Below, piece after piece: positions 1-10,254 of a stretch of DNA of 64,000 nucleotides (within the stretch, counting starts at the first letter, position 1; each line of letters opens with the position of its first letter). The notes under the pieces were generated by a model. The model was not told the DNA's origin. It worked only from the letters and a program-made list of their open reading frames with translations, and made no database searches. The translations under genes and the position numbers were made by a program. The DNA is from Marasmius tenuissimus (Eukaryota; Basidiomycota; Agaricomycetes; Agaricales; Marasmiaceae), in the NCBI GenBank assembly GCA_029532415.1, contig JAQOTA010000050.1:682001-746000 (forward strand), in the 5' to 3' direction.

Positions 1-38
1 ACTGTTGGATCCTTCAACAGAATGACTAATGAACACAG

Positions 39-544
39 TGATGAGCCAGCATAGTCAAACTGCACAGTGGGTTATAACGTCCTAAACCTCACCTTGGGTT
101 AGATAGCTTGTAGAGCTAGTAGTTAGAGTGCTTTGAGATGCTTGAGAGGTGATAATCGAGTAGATTATCCTAAGGCTTAAGGCCTTGGAATACCAGCTTT
201 TATACACAAGTTTCAGTACATGTAAGAGTCATTACCATCGTATGAAACTACTACTAGAAGTAGGTATTTAGCCGTATAGTCATAATACTAATGAGTGTGT
301 CTGCAGTCCTATTGGCCTGCTTAGCTACTAAAGTCCGTTGTGCCTTGCACTAAGGACTATGAGCATCATACCTGATGCAAGTACTACATAGTAAGTATCT
401 ACAGTGTCATTTGTGAAGCAATAGCCACATAGATTCTTCTTGCATGAAGACGCAAGTGTTCATAGAGGCGTAGCTCTATAAATAGTGTGTGTCGCGTAAA
501 CAACACGTCAACAATGTATCACATGATATCCATCATGTTCAACA
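39..544 (-). mobile_element. Solo LTR (family 2) with 5-bp target duplication CACAG
   Basis: A 506-bp sequence bounded by TG and CA, flanked by identical CACAG at 34-38 and 545-549, with no internal region: a solo LTR left by LTR-LTR recombination. On the minus strand it begins TGTTGAACATGATGG and ends GGCTCATCA. It carries a TATAAAAG box. It is the same family as the solo LTR at 12070-12587. It interrupts the copia gag-pol frame just after the protease; the host element's sequence resumes at 38 and matches 57730 onward in the element at 55639-61333. Confidence 0.9.
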
Positions 545-2428
545 CACAGTCCCTTTTCCCTTAATTTGAATAGGGTTGTCCTTAGATGCAGTGTTACGCT
601 GCGGTCCATTGTTCATGGGTTCATATTCGGCGAAATCTTCAAGATCATAAGTGAAGTGTGATGAAGCACCTGAATCGACAATCCATTCTTGCAAGTTTCC
701 CATAGCTCTCTTTCCCTTACAATTCGCACATGTAGCAAAATGATCACCAATGTATTGCGCAAACTTGATACGGGACATGATACTCAAACGACTACCTTTA
801 GAAGCGGCTAGAAGATCAGCGCACTGTAGGTTTGTATCAGTGTGAGAAGAGAGACTGAGATGAGACACTTGCCTGTCATTGTCAGATTCCTCAGATCTGA
901 TGGAGACCGAGTTGTACTCAACATCATTGGAAAAGCCAGTGGCGTCAGCAATTTCGCTGTCAACGTCCATGGCACTTCCACTTGCAATCTCTGTATGCAA
1001 ATAATTGTTAACAGTGTTCAATGCAATACGATCCTCATGCTCAGAGTCGGAGTCCTCATAAAACGAATTGTAGAGGTCATAGACCTTCTCGATGCTTTTA
1101 GCACGCTTCGCAGGTGGAGCAGAGGAGGAGGGACCATCAATACAGTGTTTAAGGGAAGAGGAGGAAGCAGCCGCATATCCTTGTTCCATGGGTTCAAGGA
1201 CATGGGCATACTTGGGAACGCCAAAATGGTCGGCAAGACTGTGAGCAGCCTGAGCATTCTCATAAACAGTACCACTAGTGGTAGCACTGTAGAAACACTG
1301 CATGTGGAGTGGATCCCGGGAGTGGTCTGCAGGATGTACAACAGATGGAGTGTCAGGAATGATGGGAGGTGTGGAAATGGACAAATGGGCGAGGGAAGCA
1401 ATGTGAGAATGACCCTTGTGAGAGTCACCCTTGTTGTCCTGGTTACCACTCTTAGACTTCCTACCACAATGATTGTTCTTCTTCTTCTGGTCGTTGTCAT
1501 TGTTTGAAGAATTGTTGTTAGACGACGACGAAGGGGCGGAGGACTGCTGTTGGTTGAACTTGGGGTCCTTGTCCTTCTTCCTGACAGAAGAGATATGTGA
1601 GGCAAGAGGAGCAGGCTTCCTAGCTTTGTAGTGGTTGACAACAGCTTCGTGAGCGACTTTGAAAGTAAGCTCAGCGGGAGAGTTGCCATTGGCCACGAAT
1701 TCGTGAGCATTAGACCATTGCAGAGGAATAATGGAGAGGAGGAGCATAGCTTTGATGAGGTTGGGAAGATTAATGTCGGCTTCAGCAAGTTGATCGAAGA
1801 GAAGTTCAAGTCTGGTGATCTTGGGAACGGGGTTACCACCGGATAGACAGAAGTCCATGATAGACTTGAAGTCTGTCCAGACAGAGACAGAAGTCTGTGC
1901 AGCAAACTGTTCTTAAATGGCATTGAAGCAATGCTGAGCCGTGAAATTGCTGTTGTCCATGACGGTCTGCACAGCAAGGGTAGTGGTGGCTTGCAACGCA
2001 CTGATAGCCTTGTTCTCAAGTTTCTTCCATGGACGATCATCCTTCTCATGCTTAGCCAAATCCTTCTCATACTTCTCCACATTAGCACGATACTGAGTCA
2101 TGGTAGTTGCAGGTACAGGGACAGTCACTGTCTGCGCGTTGTCACCAGTGCCAGTAGTGCCAGTAGTGGGTTGAGGGTGTTCAGGAGCGGTTGGCATGAC
2201 CGGAGGAACTGGTCGCTTCGAATCTCCAGTGTAATGGTTGTAGAACTCGTTGATCATTGCATAGGTAATAAGACCTTTAGACCACTTGCGGAAAGGAGGA
2301 CTAACACCGTTGAAGACCTCGACAGTGGGAATGAGGGTAGACATAACAGGAGCCATAGCGATTGCACAATCAACGGCAACAGCCATCAACCGTTGTTGAG
2401 GACATGATCCATCAGTGCCAAGCATCAA
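545..2428 (-). pseudogene. copia Gag-protease, with one in-frame stop and an LTR insertion
   Basis: Two reading frames, 1913-2428 and 539-1858, lie in the same phase and are separated by a single TAA at 1913-1915, at a position that would be CAA (Gln) after one C-to-T reversal. The N-terminal part is a copia Gag (UBN2/DUF4219-like) region. A Ser/Asn/Lys-rich linker follows. The C-terminal part carries the retroviral-type aspartic protease motif DSGASSHF (Asp at about residue 395 of the downstream piece). The Cys-rich CANCKGKR segment before the protease is not a complete CCHC knuckle. The frame is then cut by the solo LTR at 39-544. It would have encoded the capsid and polyprotein-processing protease of the element. 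Confidence 0.8.
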
Positions 2429-2608
2429 TTAAGATGTCAACAACACAGGTCTAGTACCAGTGTTAACGGTCTGCCCATCACAACAGCAATCAAGCAGTCA
2501 TGATGGTTATCGAGTGCAACAACTACAATAGCGCATCATCATAGGCAGCACTCAGTAAAGGTGCACATCCTAGAGAGCTGCCATTGCAGGGCACATCGAT
2601 AGGGCACT

Positions 2609-2621
2609 GGGGCCCATAACC
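2609..2621 (-). other. Primer-binding-like site, GGTTATGGGCCCC
   Basis: The 13 bases directly after the LTR are repeated after the family 1 LTR at 55961-55973 and, with one change (GGTTTTGGGCCCC), after the LTR at 3191-3513. The position is that of the minus-strand DNA primer-binding site. The priming tRNA was not identified. Confidence 0.55.
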
Positions 2622-2881
2622 TGTTGAGGCAGAGGTCCTGCCCACACAGTGATAGCATGGGACAGACTAGCTCACCTGGAGTTAGGCTTATAGAGGCACA
2701 ACAAGAGAGATAAAAGTACTGATATTTCATGTAGATACAGAGCTTCTTATATACTGTACAGAGGTGGCTGTAACTACTATAACAGGATTGTATAGGAATA
2801 TCATATGAGGAAGTGAAACAATTGAAGCATAGATACAGCCCGATACTGCAGTCCGGTATATTTGGGAGTCCGGATTCAACA
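2622..2881 (-). repeat. 5' LTR of copia family 3
   Basis: 260 bp, minus-strand TGTTGAATCCGGAC at the right end and CCTCAACA at the left end. A TATATAAG box lies near 2745. A second copy of the same LTR lies at 45621-45878. It is followed on the minus strand directly by GGTTATGGGCCCC. Confidence 0.85.
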
Positions 2882-3190
2882 GTAAGAGGTTAGGTTTGGT
2901 GTTGTATCTAGAAAAGACAGCATCAGCATGCATCTGATCAACACAGGAAGTGGCCATAAAGAACACTATGCTCAGTGAGGAGCATTGGATCCTTGAGATC
3001 CAATGTCATCAAAGGACATACATCAATGCCATTGATTGAACGCTCAATGAAGAGGTCAATGGCAACATGCAGGTCTAGCCTAGCTAGCCAATGACAGCAG
3101 CCAAAACGGTGCACAGTGTTGACAGCAGCCAAAAAGCAGCAGCCCTTAAGGCGCTTGTCATTGTAGTCAGGCTAACCGGGGCCCAAAACC
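2882..3190 (-). mobile_element. Leader of a truncated copia family 1 element
   Basis: Read on the minus strand, this is the same 5' leader as 55961-56256 of the element at 55639-61333, including the segments CATTGGCTAGCTAGGC and ACCAAACCTAACCTCTTAC. It stops where the gag start would come, because the family 3 element is inserted there. Nothing else of this copy is in the window; the rest should lie beyond the inserted element, off the left end. Confidence 0.8.
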
Positions 3191-3513
3191 TGATAAGCCG
3201 GCATGACACCTAGTGCAGTGGACTACAACATAGCTACAACTACTCCTTACCAGAGAGGAGTTTAGAGAGCTAGAGGCAAGATGTAGAAGCTCAAGCATAC
3301 TGTAGATTCAAGTAGAGAACTACAAGCTTATATACATGTAGAAACAGTAGGAACTACCATATAAGGAGGACAACAGAAATTGTACATATAAGCATAGTGA
3401 ACAATGAAGAATAGAACAATAGCAAATACATTGTCCTGCATAATACAATGGCAGGAAGAGTGAACCAGGACTTCAGATATACCAGGATCTAATAATAGTC
3501 CATGGATTCAACA
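3191..3513 (-). repeat. 5' LTR of copia family 1 (truncated element)
   Basis: 323 bp, bounded TG...CA; minus-strand start TGTTGAATCCATGG, end CCGGCTTATCA. It matches the LTRs at 55639-55960, 61013-61333 and the solo LTR at 33733-34044. A TATA box (TGTATATAAGC) is present. The flank at 3514-3518 is CCTTG; the partner duplication lies outside the window. Confidence 0.85.
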
Positions 3514-3681
3514 CCTTGATGGTTTGGTTGACGTACACATCGAGCATTTCCACTGCTTCAGCTTCCTCTGGCTCAGAGGCCAGCATGAACACCTCCACAA
3601 GCTCTCTATCTTAAAATGTTCTCTGATCTGGAATCTTGGCTTTTGTTATATGGACTTGCCCAGCTTCATCTGCATCGAGTA

Positions 3682-4460
3682 CTACGGCCACCTCTCCCTG
3701 ATCTGGGACCAGTTCACCAAGGTATCGTGAAAATTTCCAGCCTCCTCCGAAGAGTAGTTATTATCTTGAGGCTGTTCCTTCCCATTTTTCACATCCTCAG
3801 CTGACCGCTGTTCTTCTAAGGGTTGTCCTATCTCTTTCAGGGTGTGCTCGTTCTTCCAAGGCACGATTTCCTTACCCTGTCCCCTCGGATAAGTCCCAAT
3901 TGTTGACCTCTGGCCTGAGTTAGGGCACTGGATAGTCAACTCCTGATACCCGTCGGCATAGTTGTGAATTTGGGATTCAGTTAATATATCAAATGGCCGT
4001 CGTAGTAGCACTTGATAAGGAGCGCTATCTAAGATGTGCAGTTGCAAGTAGAATGTCAAATCGCCAAATTGGAAGGGCACATTGCATGCCAATCCCCTTG
4101 TCTTTTTCAACTGTCCGTTCACACCCTGCATATGAATAGTACAGATTGCTTGGGGATTCTTGATGAAAACTCCACTGCTTATATACCCTAGAATGCTCTA
4201 ATTCTACCGGATTATACAAATATCAAAGAAACCATGTCTTGGAAGTATGAACTACCTACTTTGGAATCTAATTGGAGAGTTTTGTATTTAATCTGTGCTT
4301 TTGAACACCAAAGTCAAAACCAACAATTTGCTTCAGAAGTATCTCTAGCCTCAAACACTCTCTAACATTCTTTCCTTCCAAGTCTCTCCTATCAATTGTT
4401 CTGTTCCGCCTATCTGCCTCCGCAGCATAGTTTTTTACTCTCTGTTCTTCTACCATGCTA
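3682..4460 (-). pseudogene. Ty3/gypsy-type aspartic protease fragment
   Basis: The minus-strand piece at 3682-4131 carries the hallmark region of fungal gypsy polyprotein proteases: GLACNVPFQFGDLTFYLQ, then APYQVLLRRPFDILTES, HNYADG and CPNSGQRSTIGTYPRG. The frame is broken upstream, and remnants of the preceding Gag tail (about 4268-4456) are in other frames. The catalytic DSG is not in the open piece. No reverse transcriptase follows, because the copia insertion at 3513 and decay end the match. This is an old, dead gypsy remnant unrelated to the element at 9177. Confidence 0.6.
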
Positions 4461-6380
4461 GGACTCTACCTAGGTGGTCAGAGGACCAGTGTTATCAAGA
4501 GTATCAAGAAAGATACAATGGATTCTTACTCCTGAACCAGATTAGCAGTGATCTGGCTCCACTAGTATAGCTTGAACCTCACAATGGCAGAGAACAGCGG
4601 CACTTTCTCCACCTATCAAATGCCCCATGTCACTTGTTCAGTACTCAACAAAGACATGATTGGAGAGTCAGAGTACCTCTAAATGAGAGCATTCAGAAAA
4701 CTAAGAGTACAAGTTACCTGGTTATCCAAGTCATCTGAGCCTCCAAGTCAGATACTGAAAACCCGAGCCAGACAATGGGAGGTGTCTAGAGGTATTACTA
4801 GGTGCTCTAGCTATAATATGAGGAGTACTTATACTAGAAGAACCTTGGGAAACCCCTATAATTCGTCATCAAGTAAAGACCTGGTGACTAGCCAGTGTGT
4901 CAGAATGAAAATGGAGTGAATACTTCTACTAAACTTCTGCTCTTTAAGCTTCACAGCTCATTCCCAGTTTTTTATTATTTAGACTGATGAATCCAGAAAG
5001 GATTGATATTGAGGGCTGGCACCTTTCAAAATTGCTTTTGAGCTTCAAGAAATCAGAAATCACCAACTGGGCACATGGTACCTGCTTCAGTTGGGCCATA
5101 TTCCCATGTCACTATAACACATTGATACCGGTTGCACACTCAGACCGGCAGCTATGCTACCTGATTTGTCTCTGTAATTCAAGCTTTTATAAGTTGGCGA
5201 CCGCCTAGGATCACCGTTCAATCCCGGTCTTGGTTGGTCATCTCAAGTTCGAGTGGCGTCCTTACCAATGACAGGAGTAGGGAGAATAAGCAGGGATTAG
5301 CGAAGGTACACACCAAGTGCAGCGCGTGTCTGGTGGAATTGATCATGAATATAATCTTCCACCACACATGACATGTCAAGGACAGGCTCCAGTTCAGATA
5401 CGGTCAGAAGCAGAATCCTGGGAGTGACGGTGAAAAATAGACTGATAATTCATTAAACGCTTTCGAGATGGAGAGCCATCAACATCGGGAAATGGTTCCT
5501 GCAATACAGCGTCTGGACTCTGCAGCATGTTCCGCTGGAGTCAAAGACCAGATCAGAGTGAGCTGTGGTGTACGTTCGTGGATACATCGTACAGAAACTG
5601 TACCAGTGACCAGGATTGTGCGCAACCATGCCTACATATACAGCGACATTCAACACATAAACAGCTCGTCAAATGTAACGTCTGTTCTTCAAGAGACTAG
5701 ACCACGCCGTAGTAGAGGACAAGGGGGCACACGGGATTGAATCCCTGACCGGGGGGTAGGAGGGAGGGGGGTCGGTGGGGGGCCGGAAAAAAATTTTTGG
5801 AACCCCCAACATCAGATATTTTGAAGGCCTTGGGGAAGGTTTGATGAGTTTTCTGTGATATAAAACACAGTGATTGGGTTTGATTTACACCCTACAGCGA
5901 GGATAATACACCCTGTGAGTGTTATGGCTTAGTTTCAGCCCAGGCTACATTTTAGGGAAAAGCGGCTGTAATTGTATGTTGGGCCCATGATGCCGTCGTT
6001 CCCGTACTGTTTTACCACTTAACACAGCGAGATCAAGTAAGATACCTCATTTAGGGAGGAATCGTGTTCAGAAACTTGTTCCAAGGTTCATAATTGAAGT
6101 CAAGTTCGATACTGTTGACCGTCCACTCGAAGGCGTGGGAAAGTATCATGTGAAACTACTATATATGGTCCGTGAGAAGCTTTCGTAGGGGAGGGAGGGT
6201 CTTTCCTGAGGGCGGCTCAGAGAAAATCAACCCTAGGTCTTTTTTTTTCGAGGGCGTGCCCCCTTGGTAGAGGAGATACCTGGATAGAGTGTCCTAAAGC
6301 TTGGAAAAAACTTTGATATGTAGAGGTTTGAGAGAAATCAACCGGTCGATGTGAGGATTCAGCTCTGTGAAACCAGCAGT
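4461..6380. other. No gene recognised; contains a G-rich tract
   Basis: No reading frame here looks like a real exon on either strand. The only marked structure is the G-rich tract at 5751-5783, preceded by the near-palindrome GGGATTGAATCCC. The segment GAGTAGGGAGAATAAG near 5274 resembles the sequence just right of the inserted element at 51400, suggesting old duplicated DNA. Confidence 0.5.
5751..5783 (+). other. G-run cluster, possible G-quadruplex
   Basis: Runs of six, three, six and six G separated by short spacers (for example GGGGGGTAGGAGGGAGGGG) lie within 33 bases, matching the usual quadruplex pattern. No gene edge is recognised next to it. Confidence 0.4.
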
Positions 6381-6382
6381 AG

Positions 6383-7830
6383 CTATCCATTCTCCCATGA
6401 GTTCCATAACCATAACAACTGCGAGAGCAATCTTAGAGGCTTCGGACCCTCCAAAGCCTGAACCTCATCTTTACCCTGACTTATCCCATTATGATTCTTG
6501 ATCCAAATGTAGAGCAAGACATCAAGCATAAACACCAAATTCGAGATATCGAGTTTCGTCCCGTTTCCGGTGTCATATTTTGGGCGTCTATCGAAAGGAA
6601 ACTCCACATCGCCACGCCGCTTTGATGCTACCTCTCATTGCAAGGGCTGAAGCGCTTATCTACGGGCAATGTTGAGCGCCACGCTTGCTAACAATGTGAC
6701 CATACAGAGCAGTCTTGGATCAGGAAAGCACAATAGCATGCATCTGCGTCGTTGACTACGAGGAAGATGGTACACCGAATGGATGAGACGGCGATGGGAA
6801 TGAAAAGACAACTGTCGGTTTTTCAGCTGGGAAATAAAATGGTACGTCGCTCAGAGCGCCGAGTACCTATGGAGGAACGATGTGAAGTTATCGACTTGTC
6901 AAACAAATCGTCCGAAAGACAGCCAGGAGTAGAGATGCACGACCATTCAGGGTGATGTTTTGAAGGAGGGAATTGAGCGAAAAGGTCAAAGCGATTGGCT
7001 GGAGATTGCTCATCACGACTCTGTGAAGTCAAGCTGATCGATGATCTGCGGTTTAATTCAGACCCTTGAATTTCACCCGAGCTGTGGCTAGTGTTTTTAT
7101 ACATATTGCTGTTTCTGGTCTGGTATCGGTGGGGGGCGATCAAGTGGTCTTTGAGATGGAAAATCCTATTCGCAACCCGTGGAGTGAACCAAATTGAGGA
7201 AAGTTAAGAATCTCTGATGTGCCCTCTACAGCCCCCCTCCCGAAAGCTCCAAGAAATGATGATATGCACATGCATATCAAAAACCAGAAGATCAGTTTGC
7301 TCCGCGTATGAAAAGCTATTTTGGACAGCATCGCTGATCCGAGAACGCCTGGGTACGTATACAGGTTAGAAGTCACTTCTAAGACCCAGAGACTGACAAA
7401 CGGATCGGTAATCAAGCCAACGCCAGTATTCCGAGCCACACTGTGAAACAATGAGGTTCGTACTGATAGAGGACCAGAGGCGAGTGTAGTACCAGACATG
7501 GCAAACGGGCTCAATCCAATTTTCTTGTGCGGGAAATTGGACGGGAGTTGGGAGAGACGACTGAGTGAATGTGGTCACAGCCCTCGAGACCGAAATCTTC
7601 TGCAGACCTTCGAAATCTTGAGGATACATGGATACCGCACAGTAAGAGCCACCAGTGGTCGCTCGTTCCATGAGACAAGCCAAGGATCAATTATCAACCT
7701 CGATCAAGCTTCTATGGGCTTATTTCTGTGGCCCGTAGCTTGCTCTGAGGTCACCGAAGTCGGAATCGGGCTTGTTTACAAGTCGAAAGAGAAGAATTAT
7801 GAAACTAACCGCTCTCTTATTGTTGGGTAA
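6383..7830 (-). pseudogene. Unrecognised gene remnant, paralogous to about 51725-52129
   Basis: Short minus-strand open pieces (6383-6607, 6823-7143, 7140-7514, 7366-7683) do not join convincingly. The segment from about 7500 down to 7250 aligns by eye with 52080 down to 51820: both contain a Ser-Gly-x-Thr-Leu-Ala start and, further on, bases resembling ATATGCACATGYAT. The 7140-7514 piece has a hydrophobic stretch (KLIFWFLICMCISSFLG) that could be membrane-spanning. I do not recognise the family. Exon structure is not resolved, and some pieces may be shadows. Confidence 0.25.
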
Positions 7831-8099
7831 TGACGTAGGCGACAGTGGATTCGGTAGAGGGCAAAAATGATGATGTGGAGGCGGCAGATACTGCTCAAGA
7901 AATCCCCGTTGTGCCTAGATCAGCCTGATAATCGTTATGTGCTCTGTCGCACTTCCAATGAGAGGGTCTGTACCCGTAGAGCTGGACTAGCACTAACCTG
8001 AACCTCAGATACTCTGTCTATCCTTTGTTATCGCTGGGCTACTGTCCATGTAGATAGAAGTTCTACCGTAGTAGAAAGACTGAGGTGGAAGCTGAGACT

Positions 8100-8890
8100 C
8101 AGAGCTGAACGTGATGGTGGTACAGAAGAACCCGAGTCGAACGGCCGGCAAATTCCGAACTGAAGTCATAGGACGCGGGCGTCATGGTGTTTGGGTTACG
8201 AGATTCCACCATCATTGGCCGCGACATCGATTGTTTTTTCTTCCCTTCTCGAGTCCTCACTACGCGTCGAAATTATCTCTATGCAAGGGGTCATTTCGCT
8301 TCCTGGTCAGCCAAACCCTAGCTAACCATTGGCAGTCGCTCTAATCAAAATTCCACAGTTGGCCAAGCTGAAGGGGATTCAATGCAACGTTCGCCCCACG
8401 ACAAGGCTTAGTCTTTCACTGCCATTCGCAGTGCATAGGCTCGTAATTGGTAAGCTTCTACTGTCTCTGTTTTTCGAAGTCCCGACGCTGATGTCTGCTA
8501 GATGCTATCCTGCTGCTAGTCACCTCGTAGTTCTTGACCACCCAGCTTTCCGCTCGGAGTCGTGTTGTTCAAACCTTTTTGATCTCCACGCCGTTACTCA
8601 ACTCGGTATGGCTCAAAACAAGGCGGCGGTTGCATGTGTTAAGCTGCCTCAGCTTGCTAGCCGGAAACGTTGGTTTCGGGAGGATAATAGCGACGGGTGT
8701 GGATATTTGACAAATGTCATATCGATGCCATGAGTCCTGAATGATACAGGTGCGTGCGGTCTTTTTATCTCGCTATGAGCGCCAATTCTAACATTTTTCG
8801 TCGCCAGTACTCGATTACTTTTACCATTCTGCTACCTTGAAGACTTTCGAAGAGCAAAACAAGAGTTCTCGTTACTGAAGATAAACGAGA
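8100..8890. other. Duplicated block 1, left part (paralogue of about 22.9-23.5 kb)
   Basis: This stretch aligns by eye with 23040-23460: shared landmarks are GGTAAGCTT, CGGAGTCGT.TT, GATACAGGTGYGTG followed by TATCTC.CTATGAG, and CCTTGAAGACYTT. The coding strand is unclear. No protein family is recognised, and the open frames (8329-8733 on the plus strand, for example) lack any recognisable motif. The 23-kb copy has TG or CA where this copy has CG. Confidence 0.45.
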
Positions 8891-8894
8891 TAGT

Positions 8895-9176
8895 CTATGG
8901 ATATCCAAGCTCTGCACCCGCTTCACACCCTATCAGAGATCCGGAATCCCTTGCGTCCCCCGCACAGGGCACATCATGATACCAGTCGCCACGCTTGTGA
9001 ACAGAGTCTCCGCTATCAGGTCCCCAGTTGGCCCAAACGATCCTGCAAAGTCCACACGAAAACAAGCCGCACTCCAGACGCCTCATCCGCATCATGGTAG
9101 CGTCACAATCTCGACATCCGATGGCTGCTACCGCAAAAAACGAAAGCAGTACGAATGGCAGAGCTATCGGTCCAGG
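8895..9176 (-). pseudogene. Single-pass membrane-protein remnant, part 2 (split by the gypsy element)
   Basis: The minus-strand frame ending here continues the one at 16214-16470 once the 7-kb gypsy insertion is set aside. It carries the hydrophobic run IALPFVLLSFFAVAAIGC, a likely membrane segment. A homologous minus-strand stretch lies at 23665-23960. The function is unknown. The gene was broken by the retrotransposon at the CCAGG duplication (9172-9176 and 16214-16218). Confidence 0.4.
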
Positions 9177-9431
9177 TGTCATGAAGACGCCACTTTTCCC
9201 TCCACCATTTGCTCACATGATTATCACATGTCCTTTTCTCACGGTCACTTACTATACATCCTTATTTCTCACGATTCCCTTTCTTACCCCACCATCGCGC
9301 AGCCTTAACCCACATCGCGCAGCCATCCCATTATCTCATACCGACTCATTCCTTATTCATCCTTGACTTATACTTACTCATACACGACTCATAGGTAGCC
9401 ACTCCGACTCCAGCTCTGACTGTAGGATAGG

Positions 9432-9438
9432 TATATAA
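9432..9438 (+). promoter_or_regulatory. TATA box of the gypsy 5' LTR
   Basis: TATATAA, in the expected mid-LTR position, about 20 bases before the stem-loop at 9452-9494. The 3' LTR has the same box at 15985-15991. Confidence 0.6.
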
Positions 9439-9451
9439 GCTAGCTAGTCTT

Positions 9452-9494
9452 CACCTGGTCCCTCATCTTGACCTCTTGTCGTTGGGACCAGGTG
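9452..9494 (+). other. Stem-loop at the presumed 5' end of the gypsy RNA
   Basis: CACCTGGTCCC (9452-9462) and GGGACCAGGTG (9484-9494) are perfect 11-base complements with a 21-base loop. The location near the expected transcript start suggests a structured 5' leader. Confidence 0.5.
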
Positions 9495-10254
9495 AGTAGT
9501 ACAGTCTCCTTCGCTTTCCTTCTCTACAATAGATTTAACTTGTCGTTGGGACCAGTTCTGCCTTATCTCTGCCTGAGTCGAGCCCGCTGCTCCTCTCCTC
9601 ACTTGCTACCACCGCTCTCTGCCTCCGCCGTCTCTGATAGACGCTCAGCACTTCGTGACATTAGGTCAAGATCCTTTATTGCACTGACAGCCTCGCCGAA
9701 AGGAAGGTTGTCCTTGCAAGTCTACAACGGCTCCTGCACGAGACTGTTATCAACGACCACACGGAGTAGACCCCAAGACTTCCTTATTCTGGAACCAGAG
9801 AAATCCCACACAAACCAGCTGGTACAAGTGTAAAAACCAACCCTGCCCGAACGCTACTCCAGAGAATTCAATCCCCGAGACTTTTCCCTTCGAAGACGAC
9901 AAAGTACTTAATCCTATCCCTGCTCCCCGTGTACCAACCCCTGAACAAGAACCGACACCTCCGTCGCCACCGCTCTCCACTTCAGAACTTACAACTTCAC
10001 TTGCACGCCTCACCATAGCAGGCCCATCAGAAAAACCCGACAGTCCACCTACCGCTGCCAATCCCGTCACTCCTAGTCCTCTTGACACACCGATCGCCCG
10101 TACCGAGATCCCAGCATTTGTTGCCTCAGAAGCCACCTTCGCTGTAATCCAGACCCCGACCAACACCAGACCATCTTCCGCTGCTGCACACAGAGCTCCT
10201 TCACCCACTGCATCCACCACATCTACCCATACTTCAGAATCTGACACCACCAAC

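Larger units (their letters stand above)
1..2881 (-). mobile_element. Ty1/copia retrotransposon (LTR family 3), 5' part, runs off the window
   Basis: A minus-strand copia-type element: 5' LTR at 2622-2881, primer-binding-like site at 2609-2621, a leader, then a gag-protease reading frame from 2428 downward. The reverse transcriptase and 3' LTR would lie left of base 1. The right edge abuts GTAAG (2882-2886), the presumed target duplication; its partner is outside the window. It landed in the 5' leader of another copia element (2882-3513), just before that element's gag start. A solo LTR (39-544) later landed inside it. Confidence 0.85.
9177..9660 (+). repeat. 5' LTR of the gypsy element
   Basis: 484 bp, TGTCATGAAGAC...CTTCGTGACA. 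A 20-bp tandem duplication (CATCGCGCAGCC at 9293 and again at 9313) makes it 20 bp longer than the 3' LTR. It contains a TATATAA box (9432-9438), a stem-loop just downstream, and a splice-donor-like CAGGTGAGT at 9489-9497. Confidence 0.95.

Noticed and set aside
842..1507. 221-codon plus-strand frame
   Set aside because: Antisense shadow of copia gag; no domain.
1018..2088. 356-codon minus-strand frame
   Set aside because: It overlaps copia gag in another frame; its Leu/Ser/Thr/Arg composition is that of a shadow, while the other frame carries the Gag and DSGASSHF motifs.
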